Of a stretch of DNA of 64,000 nt, positions 1-7,422 are shown piece by piece. Source of the stretch: JASHPR01 sp963739645 (lineage in GTDB: Bacteria > Actinomycetota > Actinomycetes > Streptosporangiales > Streptosporangiaceae); assembly GCA_963739645.1 (NCBI GenBank), contig CAVUBM010000001.1:62001-126000 (forward strand). The letters are read 5' to 3'. The translations under genes and the position numbers were made by a program. How positions within the stretch are numbered: position 1 is the first letter of the stretch; every line of letters starts with the position of its first letter. Under the pieces are notes generated by a model. It was not told the DNA's origin. It was given only the letters and a program-made list of their open reading frames with translations, and made no database searches.

Positions 1-9
1 TTGCCCTGG

Positions 10-573
10 TCAGGAGGCCAGGACTGCCTCGATCTCCAGGTTCAGCGTGATCTTGTCGGAGACCACCACGCCGCCGTTCTGCATGGGTGCGCTGAAGTTG
101 ACGTTGAAGTCCCGCCGGTTGATCTCGCCAGTGGCGGTGAACCCGGCCCGGGTGCCGCCGAACGGGTCCGGCCCGAAGCCGTTCAGCTCCAGGGTCAGCG
201 GCACGCTCTTGGTCACGCCCTTGAGCGTGAGCTCGCCGTCCAGGATGTACCCGTCGCCCTCGGCACGGACGCCGGTCGAGCGGTAGGTCATCGTCGGGTA
301 GGTCTCGACCTCGAAGAAGTCAGCCGACCGGATGTGCTGGTCACGCTGCTCGTTGCCGGTGATGATCGAGGCCAGGTCGATCTCGGCGGTCACCGAGGAG
401 CTGAGCGGGTTGTCGCCGGTGACGATCTGCCCGGAGAACGTGTTGAACCTGCCTCGGACCTTGCTGACCATCATGTGCCGCGCCGAGAAGCCGATCTCGG
501 AGTGCACCGGGTCGATGGTCCACGTCCCGGCCACATAGCCCGGGATGCTGGTCGCTGTGGTGCTAACGCTCAT
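10..573 (-). CDS. YceI family protein
   Basis: About 187 residues, a full-length YceI-like beta-barrel lipocalin-fold protein, a family that binds isoprenoid or other lipophilic ligands. The N-terminal stretch TWTIDPVHSEIGFSARHMMV and the later EINRRDFNVNF are typical of the family. No signal peptide is seen, so it is probably cytoplasmic. I start at the ATG at 573 (MSVSTT) because CAGGAG lies six bases upstream; an ATG three bases earlier is the alternative. It is divergent from a MarR-type gene with about 95 bp between, and that spacer holds inverted repeats, so control by the MarR protein is likely. The ligand is unknown. Confidence 0.9.
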   Translation of the reverse strand: MSVSTTATSIPGYVAGTWTIDPVHSEIGFSARHMMVSKVRGRFNTFSGQIVTGDNPLSSSVTAEIDLASIITGNEQRDQHIRSADFFEVETYPTMTYRSTGVRAEGDGYILDGELTLKGVTKSVPLTLELNGFGPDPFGGTRAGFTATGEINRRDFNVNFSAPMQNGGVVVSDKITLNLEIEAVLAS

Positions 574-594
574 CATCCACTCCTGAAGTAGTTG

Positions 595-644
595 TTGAAT
601 ACTCAAGTAATATCACCCGCACGTGAGGTTGTCAAACTCTCAAC
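595..644. promoter_or_regulatory. Putative MarR operators between yceI and marR
   Basis: Two imperfect dyads lie in the divergent spacer: TTGAATACTCAA (595-606) and GTTGTCAAACTCTCAAC (628-644). Both end in a shared CTCAA[G/C]TAA element. Spaced TTGA/TCAA half-sites are usual for MarR-family dimers. Assignment to the adjacent regulator is inference from position. Confidence 0.5.
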
Positions 645-667
645 TAACGGTCGGGTATGCTGTTAGG

Positions 668-1171
668 GTGACCGCGGACGAGACCCGGTGGCTGACCGAG
701 GAAGAACAGCAGGCCTGGCGGGCCTTCCTGACCGCCTGCCAGACGCTGTTTGCGGTTACCGACGCGCAGCTGCTCCGGGATTCGGGGATCCCGCACGGCT
801 ACTACGAGATCCTGGTGCGCCTGTCCGAGACCCCGGGGCGGGCCCTGCGGATGACCCAGCTGGCCGAGGCGTCGACGTCGAGCAAGAGCCGGCTGTCGCA
901 CGCGGTGGCGCGGCTGGAGGAACGCGGCTGGGTCAGGCGGACCGACTGCCCCACCGACCGGCGCGGCCAGATCGCGCAGCTCACCGACGAGGGCTTCGCC
1001 GCGCTGGCCGCCGCCGCGCCCGGGCACGTCGAGCAGGTCCGCCGCTCCCTGATCGACCAGCTCACGCCCGAGCAGATCGAGCAGTTGCGCGAGATCAGCG
1101 AGAAGATCGTGGCCAGCGCCGAGCCGCTGCCCCGGTCGGCCGGGGGCTGCGCGCCCGAGTCGGGCTGCTAA
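668..1171 (+). CDS. MarR family transcriptional regulator
   Basis: About 167 residues with a MarR winged-helix core: helix-rich N terminus, ALRMTQLAEASTSSKSRLSH recognition region, wing at WVRRTDCPTDRRGQIAQLTD, then a dimerisation helix ending in EKIVASAEPL. I prefer the GTG at 668 (MTADETRWL) because homology starts there. The open frame runs upstream to 623 but overlaps the likely operators. The regulator probably represses the divergent YceI gene and itself. The inducer is not evident; the family usually responds to phenolics or oxidants. Confidence 0.88.
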   Translation: MTADETRWLTEEEQQAWRAFLTACQTLFAVTDAQLLRDSGIPHGYYEILVRLSETPGRALRMTQLAEASTSSKSRLSHAVARLEERGWVRRTDCPTDRRGQIAQLTDEGFAALAAAAPGHVEQVRRSLIDQLTPEQIEQLREISEKIVASAEPLPRSAGGCAPESGC

Positions 1172-1216
1172 GCGCCCCTCCGCTAAGGGCCCCGCTCCCC
1201 CGCGAGGCATGGACCG

Positions 1217-1234
1217 CGGCCGGGATTCCGGCCG
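1217..1234. terminator. Hairpin between convergent genes
   Basis: CGGCCGG (1217-1223), loop GATT, CCGGCCG (1228-1234): a perfect 7-bp stem between the convergent MarR and PaiB-like genes. There is no T tract, as is common in high-GC actinobacteria. Confidence 0.45.
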
Positions 1235-1247
1235 GGCCCGATGATCC

Positions 1248-1922
1248 CTAAGGCGCTGGCTCCCCGGTGGCGCGGAGATTCGCCTCGATGTGATCGGCGA
1301 TCCGGGCAGCTTCGGGATCGGCCTGGTCGCGCAGCCCCTTGACGACACCGGCCTGGTCCAGGGCGCTCCGGTTCTGGCTGAGCTTGTCCTTGGCCTCGAC
1401 CGTGGTGATCGCCAGCTCGACCCCGACGATCCCTTTCAGCTGGCCGTCGACAAACTCCGGCGGGGCGTCGGTGACCGCCCACGGCTGGGCGCTGGGCTCC
1501 TCATGGCGCCGGGTCAGCCGGGTCACCAGCGTCCGCAGCCACTCCGGGTCGCGGTGCACGGTCAGGCGGCCGGTGAAATGGACGGTCTCGTAGTTCCAGG
1601 TGGGCACCACCCGGCCGTGCCTGGTCTTGCTCTCATACCAGGACGGCGAGATGTAGGCCTGCGGCCCGCGCACGATCGCCAGGGCCAGCGCGTCCGGCTG
1701 CGCCGTCTGCCACTGCGGATTGGCCAGCGCGAGATGGCCGACCAGCACGCCATGACCGGCATCCGGGTCGGGAAAACCCGGGGGCCGGTCCCAGAACACC
1801 GGCAGCAGCGTGGCCACGGGCTTGCTGCCGTCGAACGTCACCAGGTCGGCGGCGGCGGCGCTGTCGACGAATGCGGCGACCGCGTCCAGGTCGGTGACGG
1901 TGAAGTGGCGTGGCAGGTACAC
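1248..1922 (-). CDS. PaiB-like FMN-binding negative transcriptional regulator
   Basis: 224 residues matching the PaiB/FMN-binding split-barrel family from the first residues (MYLPRHFTVTDLDAV) through GVLVGHLALANPQW, the SPSWYESK strand and VPTWNYETVHFTGR. Family members are flavin-binding proteins named for repression of protease genes in Bacillus; the real role in actinobacteria is unclear. The GTG at 1922 has GGAGG almost abutting it, so the exact start is uncertain. Convergent with MarR and divergent from the T-box leader of aspS. Confidence 0.85.
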   Translation of the reverse strand: MYLPRHFTVTDLDAVAAFVDSAAAADLVTFDGSKPVATLLPVFWDRPPGFPDPDAGHGVLVGHLALANPQWQTAQPDALALAIVRGPQAYISPSWYESKTRHGRVVPTWNYETVHFTGRLTVHRDPEWLRTLVTRLTRRHEEPSAQPWAVTDAPPEFVDGQLKGIVGVELAITTVEAKDKLSQNRSALDQAGVVKGLRDQADPEAARIADHIEANLRATGEPAP

Positions 1923-1982
1923 GCCTCCAGGCTAGCCGCCCCCGCCGCGAAGGCCGTGCGGCGGCTATCGTGGAGGTAACGC

Positions 1983-2260
1983 GCTGACGGAGACGAGTAG
2001 CACGGGGTCACGCGAGCCGAGAGAGCCGCCGGCAGCTGAGAAGGCGGCCTCGCGTCCCGGGCGAAGACCCTCCCGAGTGCGGGGAGGAACGGCGGCCGCA
2101 CGCCGGCGGCGCGCCCGATGCCCCGCCGGCTGGCCCCCGTGACCGGGCCGGAACGAGGCCGCCCCGGCCAGCCCGGCGGCGGCGAAAGTGCGGTGGCACC
2201 GCGAGTTCCCTTCTCGCCCGCACTCCCAAGGGGTCGTCGAGCACATCCCTGGAGGAGTGC
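1983..2260 (+). promoter_or_regulatory. T-box riboswitch, translational type, upstream of aspartyl-tRNA synthetase
   Basis: The leader shows T-box landmarks in order: GGAGACGAGTAG (AGUA loop-E element, about 1989-2000), AGAGAGCC (2020-2027), a distal GCCGCC/GGCGGC helix, GAAGACCC (specifier region, 2063-2070) and the T-box core CGGTGGCACCGCG (2191-2203). AGTGCGG (2187-2193) pairs with CCGCACT (2218-2224). The overlapping GCACTCC (2220-2226) can instead pair with GGAGTGC (2254-2260), which covers the ribosome site of aspS. These folds exclude each other, so the switch should act on translation. The bulge TGGC (2194-2197) complements a GCCA tRNA end, matching the G73 discriminator of tRNA-Asp. 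The GAC codon at 2066-2068 fits Asp; a one-base register ambiguity (ACC) remains. Confidence 0.85.
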
Positions 2261-2261
2261 G

Positions 2262-3584
2262 ATGATCTCCCGAGTTATGGCCGCCGACCTGCCGAGGCAC
2301 GTCGGCGAGCAGGTCAGGATCGCTGGCTGGCTGCACCGCCGCCGCGAGCTGAAGTCCGTGACGTTCCTGATCGTCAGGGACCGGTCCGGCCTGGCCCAGG
2401 TCGTTCTGCCCGGGCCGAGGGACCCGGCGCCGGACGGGCCGCCCGCACCACCGGCCGGCCTGCCGGAAGAGTCCGTCATCGAGGTCACCGGCACGGTCGT
2501 GGCCAGCGCCGAGGCGCCGGCGGCACTGAGCTGCACGAGCCGGCGGTCACCGCGCTGTCCGACCCGGCCGCGCCGCCGCCGTTCGACCTGTACCGGCCGA
2601 CGCTGACCGCGGGCCTGCCCACCATCCTGGACGGCGCACCCACCACGCTGCGGCATCCGCTGCTCCGGGCCGGCTTCGAGATCGCGGCGGCCAGCGTGGC
2701 CGGGTTCCGCGCGGCCATGGACGGCCTGGGCTTCACCGAGGTGCACACGCCGAAGATCGTCCAGGCGGCCACCGAGTCAGGCGCGAACGTGTTCGGCATC
2801 GACTACTTCGGGCATCCCGCCTACCTGGCCCAGTCCCCGCAGTTCTACAAGCAGGCGCTGGTCGGGGTGTTCGAGCGGGTCTTCGAGGTGGGGCCGGTGT
2901 TCCGGGCCGAGCCCCACGACACGGCCCGGCACCTGGCCCAGTTCACCAGCCTCGACGCCGAGCTCGGCTTCATCACCGAGTACCAGGACGTGATGGCGGT
3001 GCTGCGCGACGCGGTCGCCGGGATGGCGGCCCGAGCCGCGGAGCGGGCGCAGGCCGCGCAGGAGCTGCTAAGCGTAAAAGCCCCGGTCGTTCCCGAGGAA
3101 ATCCCCTCGATCCACTTCGCGGACGCCCAGGAGCTGATCGCCCGGCACACGGACTGGGACCCGCGCGGCGAGCCTGACCTGTCTCCCGCCGACGAGCGGT
3201 GGCTGGGCGAGTGGGCGCTGCGCGAGCACGGGTCGCGAGTTCCTGTTCGTGACCGGCTACCCGATGGCGAAGCGGCCGTTCTACACCCACCCCGACCCGG
3301 CGCGGCCCGGTTACTCCAACAGCTTCGACCTGATCTTCCGGGGCCAGGAGCTGGTCACCGGCGGGCAGCGGCTGCACCGGTACTCGGACTACCTGGCGGC
3401 GCTGGCCGGGCGCGGCGAGGACCCGCGGTCGTACGCCGGCTACCTGCAGGTGTTCGAGCACGGGATGCCGCCGCACGGCGGCTTCGCGATCGGGCTGGAG
3501 CGCTGGACCGCACGGCTGACCGGCGCGTCCAACGTGCGGCAGGTCACGCTGTTCCCGCGCGACCTGCACCGTCTCAGCCCCTGA
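2262..3584 (+). CDS. aspS: Aspartyl-tRNA synthetase, archaeal type (two frame breaks)
   Basis: Class II synthetase of about 440 residues lacking the bacterial GAD insertion, so archaeal/eukaryotic-type AspRS, which is often non-discriminating for tRNA-Asn. The anticodon-binding OB fold opens with HVGEQVRIAGWLHRRRELKS. Motif 2 is FEVGPVFRAEPHDTARHLAQ, followed by FTSLDAELGFI. Motif 3 is GGFAIGLERW, with VRQVTLFPRD at the C terminus. Reading requires a frame change near 2520 and another near 3235; both flanks continue the protein without loss, so I favour sequence errors. ATG at 2262 follows GGAGGA. It lies behind a T-box and is probably a second, inducible AspRS beside a bacterial-type one elsewhere. 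Confidence 0.88.
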
Positions 3585-3623
3585 CCGGCGGCGGGCGGCG
3601 GGGTTCAGCGGCGCCGGCGGGGT

Positions 3624-4268
3624 TCAGTAGGCGACCGTGATCCGGCGGCGGAACGCCTCGCCGTCCTCCAGCTCGTCGGCGACGGCGATCGCGAAGTCGG
3701 GGATGCTGATCCGGCTCGCGCCGGACTCGTCGGTCAGCAGCTGGTCCCCGCCGATCCGGAACTCGCCGGTGCGGTCCCCCGGGCCGGTGGTTCCGGCCGG
3801 GCTGACGTAGGTCCAGTCCAGGTCCTCGATGCCGCGGTATACCTCGTCGAGCGCCCGGGCGTGGGCCAGGGCCGTCGGCTTCCACGCCGGGGGGAAGCCC
3901 GGGGTGTCCATGAGGCGCCGGCCGGGGGTGACCTCGAGGCTGCCTGCACCGCCGACCACCACGAGGCGCGGCACGCCGGCCCGGCGCATCCCCTCGGCGA
4001 GCCCGCGGGCGGCGCGCCCCACGCTCTCCTCCGGGTCCTCGCTGCCGTCGCGGCGCGGCCCGGTCGCCGACGCGACCGCGTCCTGGCCCCTGGCCAGCCT
4101 GGCCACGGAGGCGGGGTCGGCGGCGTCTCCGGTGACGACCTGCACCACCAGGCCTTCGACGGGGGCTCCGCTCCTGGTGGCGGCCGTGACCGTGTGTCCC
4201 CGTTCGAGCAGTTCCGAGGTGATGGCCCGGCCAATGGCGCCAGAGGCGCCGAACACGAGAACCTTCAT
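3624..4268 (-). CDS. NAD(P)-binding SDR-like protein (atypical, NmrA/PF13460 type)
   Basis: About 214 residues beginning MKVLVFGASGAIGRAI, a Rossmann GxxGxxG dinucleotide site. LVVVGGAGSLEV is the strand and loop typical of NAD(P)H-binding proteins related to NmrA and biliverdin reductase B, and DWTYVSPAG follows. No YxxxK catalytic pair is seen, so this is an atypical SDR with unknown substrate. The ATG at 4268 has GAGGTGG about six bases upstream; the open frame extends nine codons further but without a ribosome site. Convergent with aspS. Confidence 0.82.
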   Translation of the reverse strand: MKVLVFGASGAIGRAITSELLERGHTVTAATRSGAPVEGLVVQVVTGDAADPASVARLARGQDAVASATGPRRDGSEDPEESVGRAARGLAEGMRRAGVPRLVVVGGAGSLEVTPGRRLMDTPGFPPAWKPTALAHARALDEVYRGIEDLDWTYVSPAGTTGPGDRTGEFRIGGDQLLTDESGASRISIPDFAIAVADELEDGEAFRRRITVAY

Positions 4269-4421
4269 GTTTTCCACCTCATCCGCCGAGCACACCCCGT
4301 TCCCCGTACGCCCCCGGACGCGGTCGGCCCCGGCCCGCGCATCCGTCTCCTACGTGCTTCCCTGGGCCGACCCGGACAATCCCGGCTCACGCCACCCCCG
4401 GACCCGGGACCCAGAGATGGC

Positions 4422-5402
4422 TCAGCCGGGGATGACGAGGACCTTGCCGACGGCCCCGTCCTCGACCGCGTTCTGGGCTGCGACGATCTCGTCCAGCGGG
4501 AACCTCGTGACCGGCAGCTCGGTGAGCGCCCCGTCGCCGATCGCGCGGGTGATGTCCTGCGCCGCCTGGTCGATCACCTCCGGCGGCACCGAGTACAGCA
4601 GCACGAACCTGATGAGCACATTGGCGTTCATGCAGGCCCGGACCGGCAGCACCGGATCGCCGGGTTCCGCCGCGTAGATGACGATCCGGCCCTCAGGCTT
4701 CCGGATCACCGCCAGGTCCAGCTGCAGGTTCGCGCCGAGGGCGAGTTCGACCACGTGGTCGACGCCACCCGGGCCGGCGAACGCGCTGATCTGGTCGGCC
4801 GCATCCGGCTCCCGGTAGTTCACGACCAGGTCCGCGCCGGCCTTCGCGGCCAGCTCGGCCTTCTGCGGGCCACTCACGGTGGTGATCACGCGTGCCCCGG
4901 CGTGCTTGCCGAGCTCGATGGCGTAGTGGCCGACCGCGCCGGCACCGCCGGCGACCAGGACCGTCTTGCCCGCTACCGGCCCGTCGGCGAACAGGCACCG
5001 GTGCGCGGTCACGGCCGGGACGCCCAGGCTCGCGCCGAGCTCCATCGAGGCGTTGCCGGGCAGCGGGACGGCCTGCCGTTCCGGGACCACAGTCCACTCG
5101 GCCGCGGTCCCCCACCGGCGGCCGGCCGCGGCGAGGTAGAGCCATACGCGCTGGCCGGCGCGGCCCGGGTCCACGCCCTCGCCCACGGCGTCGATCACGC
5201 CGGCGCCGTCCTGGTGCGGGATCTGGAAGCCGTCGATCGGCCGCGGGGTCGCGCCGCTGCGGGACTTCCAGTCGGTGGGGTTGACACCCGAGGCCTCTAT
5301 GTTGACCCGGACCTCGCCCGGCCCAGGTTCTGGCCGCTCGACATCGCCCACGCGCAGCACATCACTGGCCGCCCCGGTCCCTTCGTACAGCGCAGCTCTC
5401 AC
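4422..5402 (-). CDS. Zinc-independent MDR alcohol dehydrogenase / NADPH:quinone reductase-like
   Basis: 326 residues of the medium-chain reductase superfamily. The GroES-like N domain ends with VNPTDWKSRSG. The Rossmann domain carries VLVAGGAGAVGHYAIELGK, and VVNYREPDAADQI follows. The structural zinc cysteines and catalytic Cys/His ligands are absent, which places it with quinone oxidoreductases rather than zinc alcohol dehydrogenases. GTG start at 5402 with AAGGA upstream. The substrate cannot be inferred. Confidence 0.88.
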   Translation of the reverse strand: MRAALYEGTGAASDVLRVGDVERPEPGPGEVRVNIEASGVNPTDWKSRSGATPRPIDGFQIPHQDGAGVIDAVGEGVDPGRAGQRVWLYLAAAGRRWGTAAEWTVVPERQAVPLPGNASMELGASLGVPAVTAHRCLFADGPVAGKTVLVAGGAGAVGHYAIELGKHAGARVITTVSGPQKAELAAKAGADLVVNYREPDAADQISAFAGPGGVDHVVELALGANLQLDLAVIRKPEGRIVIYAAEPGDPVLPVRACMNANVLIRFVLLYSVPPEVIDQAAQDITRAIGDGALTELPVTRFPLDEIVAAQNAVEDGAVGKVLVIPG

Positions 5403-5513
5403 TGTCGGCGTTCCTTCACTCTCGTCCGGATTCCCGGGGCTTTCAGCCCTCTCCCCGGTATAGCAGGCATGACGCAGCGCGGCCCAGCCGACCGCCCGGC
5501 TGGCGAAGCCAGA

Positions 5514-6830
5514 TCAATCCAAATCTTCGGATTCGAATTCGCCGTCGGGAAGCACGTACACCTTGCTCCATCCAGAACGCTTGGCCTGGCCCAGGGCGGA
5601 ATCGGCCGCGCTGAGCAGCTCGGTCAGCGCACGCCGGGACTCATTCATGACGGCAACCCCGATGGATACGGTTAGCCGGAACACGAAGCCCTCCTGCGTA
5701 CCGGCCTCGATCGCGATGGACTCGGCCGCAATATGATCACGCAGTCGTTCGCTGATCCGCTGCGCTTCATCGCGGTCGGTCTGCGGCAGCAGAATGGCGA
5801 ACTCCTCGCCCCGAAAGCGGCCGATCAGGTCCTGGTCAGGCAGCTGATCCTTGAGCATGCCCGCTATGTCGCGAATCAGCTGGTCACGAACTATCTGACC
5901 AGCCATCACGTTGACGTCCTTGAAGTGGTCGATGTTGACCATCGCCAAGGCCAGCGGGGTGTTGCCCCGCATCGCCCGGAGCAGCTCAACCTCGGCCTCA
6001 CGCTCCCAGGTGCCGGCGTTGAGCAAGCCCGTCTTCGCATCGATGCGAGCGTGCGCGACAAGCTGGGAGTTCATGAGATACCGCCGGTACAGCACGACCG
6101 ACGGGAGAGCCAGGATCATCAGCAGCGAACTGATCGCGACGACAAGGGAAAGCGAGACGGCAAGGCTAAGCTCAATCAGGTCGGACGTTATTGCCTCTCG
6201 ATTTCCAAACATGTCACGTATGCGTGCCTGCGGGTCAGAGATCATGATGGCGCCGAGGATAAGGCCATTATTGATGAACCAGGCAAGAACGCCGCAGGCA
6301 GCTACAGCACCGGTCCAGGTGAGCGCGTGAGAGGCTGTTCCCGGGCTTGGCCCAGCCACCGAGTCGGGAAGAGAATGGAAAATCACGGAGACGCTGCCGT
6401 AGGCCAGGCTAATGGTCGCATTGCTAAACACTCTGCGATATACAAAGGCACGGCGCACGCGCCAAAGGCGATACGCCGTGAGCGGCACTGGTGCGAGCAG
6501 TGCGTACGCCGGCGGGAGGGTGATCGCGATCGCGAGATACCAGACGGTCTGCAGGTCGCGGCCTACTGTGCCCTGAACTTCCCTGACCGATCTGGTCGAC
6601 TCGATCGCGATGACGCCGCAGGCCAACAGGCCCACGAAGATTACCAGGCTAGAGAGTTGCCAGTGCGTGCGGGCCGCTGCCGCCGAGGCCACAATGAAGG
6701 CGAAGGTGGTGATACCTAGGACATATACACGCAGTGGTTCCGGAAGAGTCCATACCTGCCAGTGGCGCACACCACGTATGCCATGCCGTATGCCACCCGG
6801 CACGGCGCCGAGCATGCGGAGGCTGGCCAT
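5514..6830 (-). CDS. Membrane-bound GGDEF domain protein (putative diguanylate cyclase)
   Basis: About 438 residues. The N-terminal 240 or so hold six to seven hydrophobic segments (for example VYVLGITTFAFIVASAAAA and SLVIFVGLLACGVIAI) forming a membrane sensor of unknown type. The C-terminal 170 are a GGDEF domain: DAKTGLLNAGTWEREAE, the metal-binding MVNIDHFKDVN, and the active-site loop RFRGEEFAILLP. The signature reads RGEEF, so the first glycine is replaced by arginine. No RxxD inhibitory site is seen upstream. Start at the ATG at 6830, five bases after GGGGAG. It would make c-di-GMP if active. Divergent from the hexapeptide array. Confidence 0.88.
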   Translation of the reverse strand: MASLRMLGAVPGGIRHGIRGVRHWQVWTLPEPLRVYVLGITTFAFIVASAAAARTHWQLSSLVIFVGLLACGVIAIESTRSVREVQGTVGRDLQTVWYLAIAITLPPAYALLAPVPLTAYRLWRVRRAFVYRRVFSNATISLAYGSVSVIFHSLPDSVAGPSPGTASHALTWTGAVAACGVLAWFINNGLILGAIMISDPQARIRDMFGNREAITSDLIELSLAVSLSLVVAISSLLMILALPSVVLYRRYLMNSQLVAHARIDAKTGLLNAGTWEREAEVELLRAMRGNTPLALAMVNIDHFKDVNVMAGQIVRDQLIRDIAGMLKDQLPDQDLIGRFRGEEFAILLPQTDRDEAQRISERLRDHIAAESIAIEAGTQEGFVFRLTVSIGVAVMNESRRALTELLSAADSALGQAKRSGWSKVYVLPDGEFESEDLD

Positions 6831-6897
6831 GAGCACTCCCCACTGTAACGGGGCAACTCTAATCCGTAGGTAACAGATGGTAAGTGATTAATGTCGC

Positions 6898-6927
6898 ATT
6901 GTCACAGTACGTTAACTCCCCTGTCAA
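6898..6927 (-). promoter_or_regulatory. Candidate promoter of the GGDEF gene
   Basis: On the minus strand TTGACA (6927-6922) is a perfect -35 hexamer. Eighteen bases on lies GACAAT (6903-6898), four of six matches to a -10. The predicted transcript would begin about 60 bases before the GGDEF start. Identified by eye only. Confidence 0.4.
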
Positions 6928-6991
6928 GGCCGGTTAGGGGCCCGCCGGAATCAGCCCCCAGAAGTTACCAGGCAAGAACAGGAGCGTCGCT

Positions 6992-7012
6992 GTGCCGAAT
7001 GAATGGCATTAA
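6992..7012 (+). CDS. Micro-ORF copy 1, MPNEWH
   Basis: GTG CCG AAT GAA TGG CAT TAA with AGGAG at 6980-6984. This is the divergent copy: Pro at position 2, synonymous codons for Asn, Glu and His, and a different stop codon from the other five. It is followed by an AT-rich stretch with TATAAA (7018-7023) that could be an internal -10. Confidence 0.7.
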   Translation: MPNEWH

Positions 7013-7092
7013 ATCACTATAAATAAGTATACCTGCCCCGCGCTCAGGGGCTGCCACAGGGCCCGACGCCGCCGCACCGAGAGGAGACCGCA

Positions 7093-7113
7093 ATGCGCAA
7101 CGAGTGGCACTGA
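7093..7113 (+). CDS. Micro-ORF copy 2, MRNEWH
   Basis: ATG CGC AAC GAG TGG CAC TGA with AGGAG at 7082-7086, six bases before the start. First of the five copies with identical peptide and nearly identical DNA. Confidence 0.72.
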   Translation: MRNEWH

Positions 7114-7163
7114 CCACCACCATCCCCACCTCCAACCCCAACGACCTCAGACAGGAGCGCCCC

Positions 7164-7184
7164 ATGCGCAACGAGTGGCACTGA
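7164..7184 (+). CDS. Micro-ORF copy 3, MRNEWH
   Basis: Same 21 bases as copy 2, with AGGAG at 7153-7157. Its upstream linker CCCCAACGACCTCAGACAGG recurs before copy 5, showing duplication of linker plus ORF. Confidence 0.72.
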   Translation: MRNEWH

Positions 7185-7228
7185 CCCCACCAACCGGACC
7201 CGACCAACCACCCGACAGGAGGAACGCC

Positions 7229-7249
7229 ATGCGCAACGAGTGGCACTGA
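7229..7249 (+). CDS. Micro-ORF copy 4, MRNEWH
   Basis: Same 21 bases as copy 2, with a stronger AGGAGG at 7218-7223. The linker before it is different in sequence from those of copies 3 and 5. Confidence 0.72.
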   Translation: MRNEWH

Positions 7250-7292
7250 CCTCGACCATCCCCATCCCCAACGACCTCAGACAGGAGGCCCC

Positions 7293-7313
7293 ATGCGCAA
7301 CGAGTGGCACTGA
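7293..7313 (+). CDS. Micro-ORF copy 5, MRNEWH
   Basis: Same 21 bases as copy 2, with AGGAGG at 7283-7288 and the same upstream linker block as copy 3. Confidence 0.72.
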   Translation: MRNEWH

Positions 7314-7383
7314 CCACCCCCGTCCGCCCGGCCAGACGCTCACCCCCAACAGGCGGGAGAGCCACCGCAGACAGGAGACCGCC

Positions 7384-7404
7384 GTGCGCAACGAGTGGCA
7401 CTGA
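7384..7404 (+). CDS. Micro-ORF copy 6, MRNEWH with GTG start
   Basis: GTG CGC AAC GAG TGG CAC TGA with AGGAG at 7373-7377. The start codon change A to G keeps initiation possible, in line with translation being selected. It ends 19 bases before the stop of the convergent MFS gene. Confidence 0.72.
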   Translation: MRNEWH

Positions 7405-7422
7405 AGACAGATGCTCTTACCG

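Larger units (their letters stand above)
6980..7404 (+). repeat. Tandem array of six hexapeptide micro-ORFs (M[R/P]NEWH)
   Basis: Six 21-base units, starts at 6992, 7093, 7164, 7229, 7293 and 7384, each encode a start codon, Arg (Pro in the first), Asn-Glu-Trp-His and stop. Each is preceded by AGGAG or AGGAGG at 5-7 bases. The linkers are 43-80 bases, rich in C and A, poor in G, and partly repeated (CCCCAACGACCTCAGACAGG precedes copies 3 and 5). Start-to-start distances are 101, 71, 65, 64 and 91 bases. No larger ORF explains the region. The first copy differs at seven of 21 bases yet keeps NEWH. I infer a multicopy source of a six-residue peptide; no modifying enzyme is recognisable nearby. 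Confidence 0.85.

Noticed and set aside
2262..3584. Asparaginyl-tRNA synthetase instead of AspRS
   Set aside because: The motif 2 and C-terminal blocks (FRAEPHDTARHLAQ, VRQVTLFPRD) match archaeal-type AspRS better; the T-box bulge cannot separate Asp from Asn.
3585..3623. Repeat element between aspS and the SDR gene (GGCGGGGTTCAG twice)
   Set aside because: A 12-base duplication at the end of a convergent pair is too short to interpret.
7044..7401. Longer minus-strand ORFs through the micro-ORF array
   Set aside because: Their repeated CHSLRMA-type translation is the antisense of the micro-ORFs; no ribosome site or family match is seen.
6980..7404. CRISPR-like array
   Set aside because: The repeats are 21-base coding units with ribosome sites, the linkers vary from 43 to 80 bases and share blocks with each other, and there is no cas gene.
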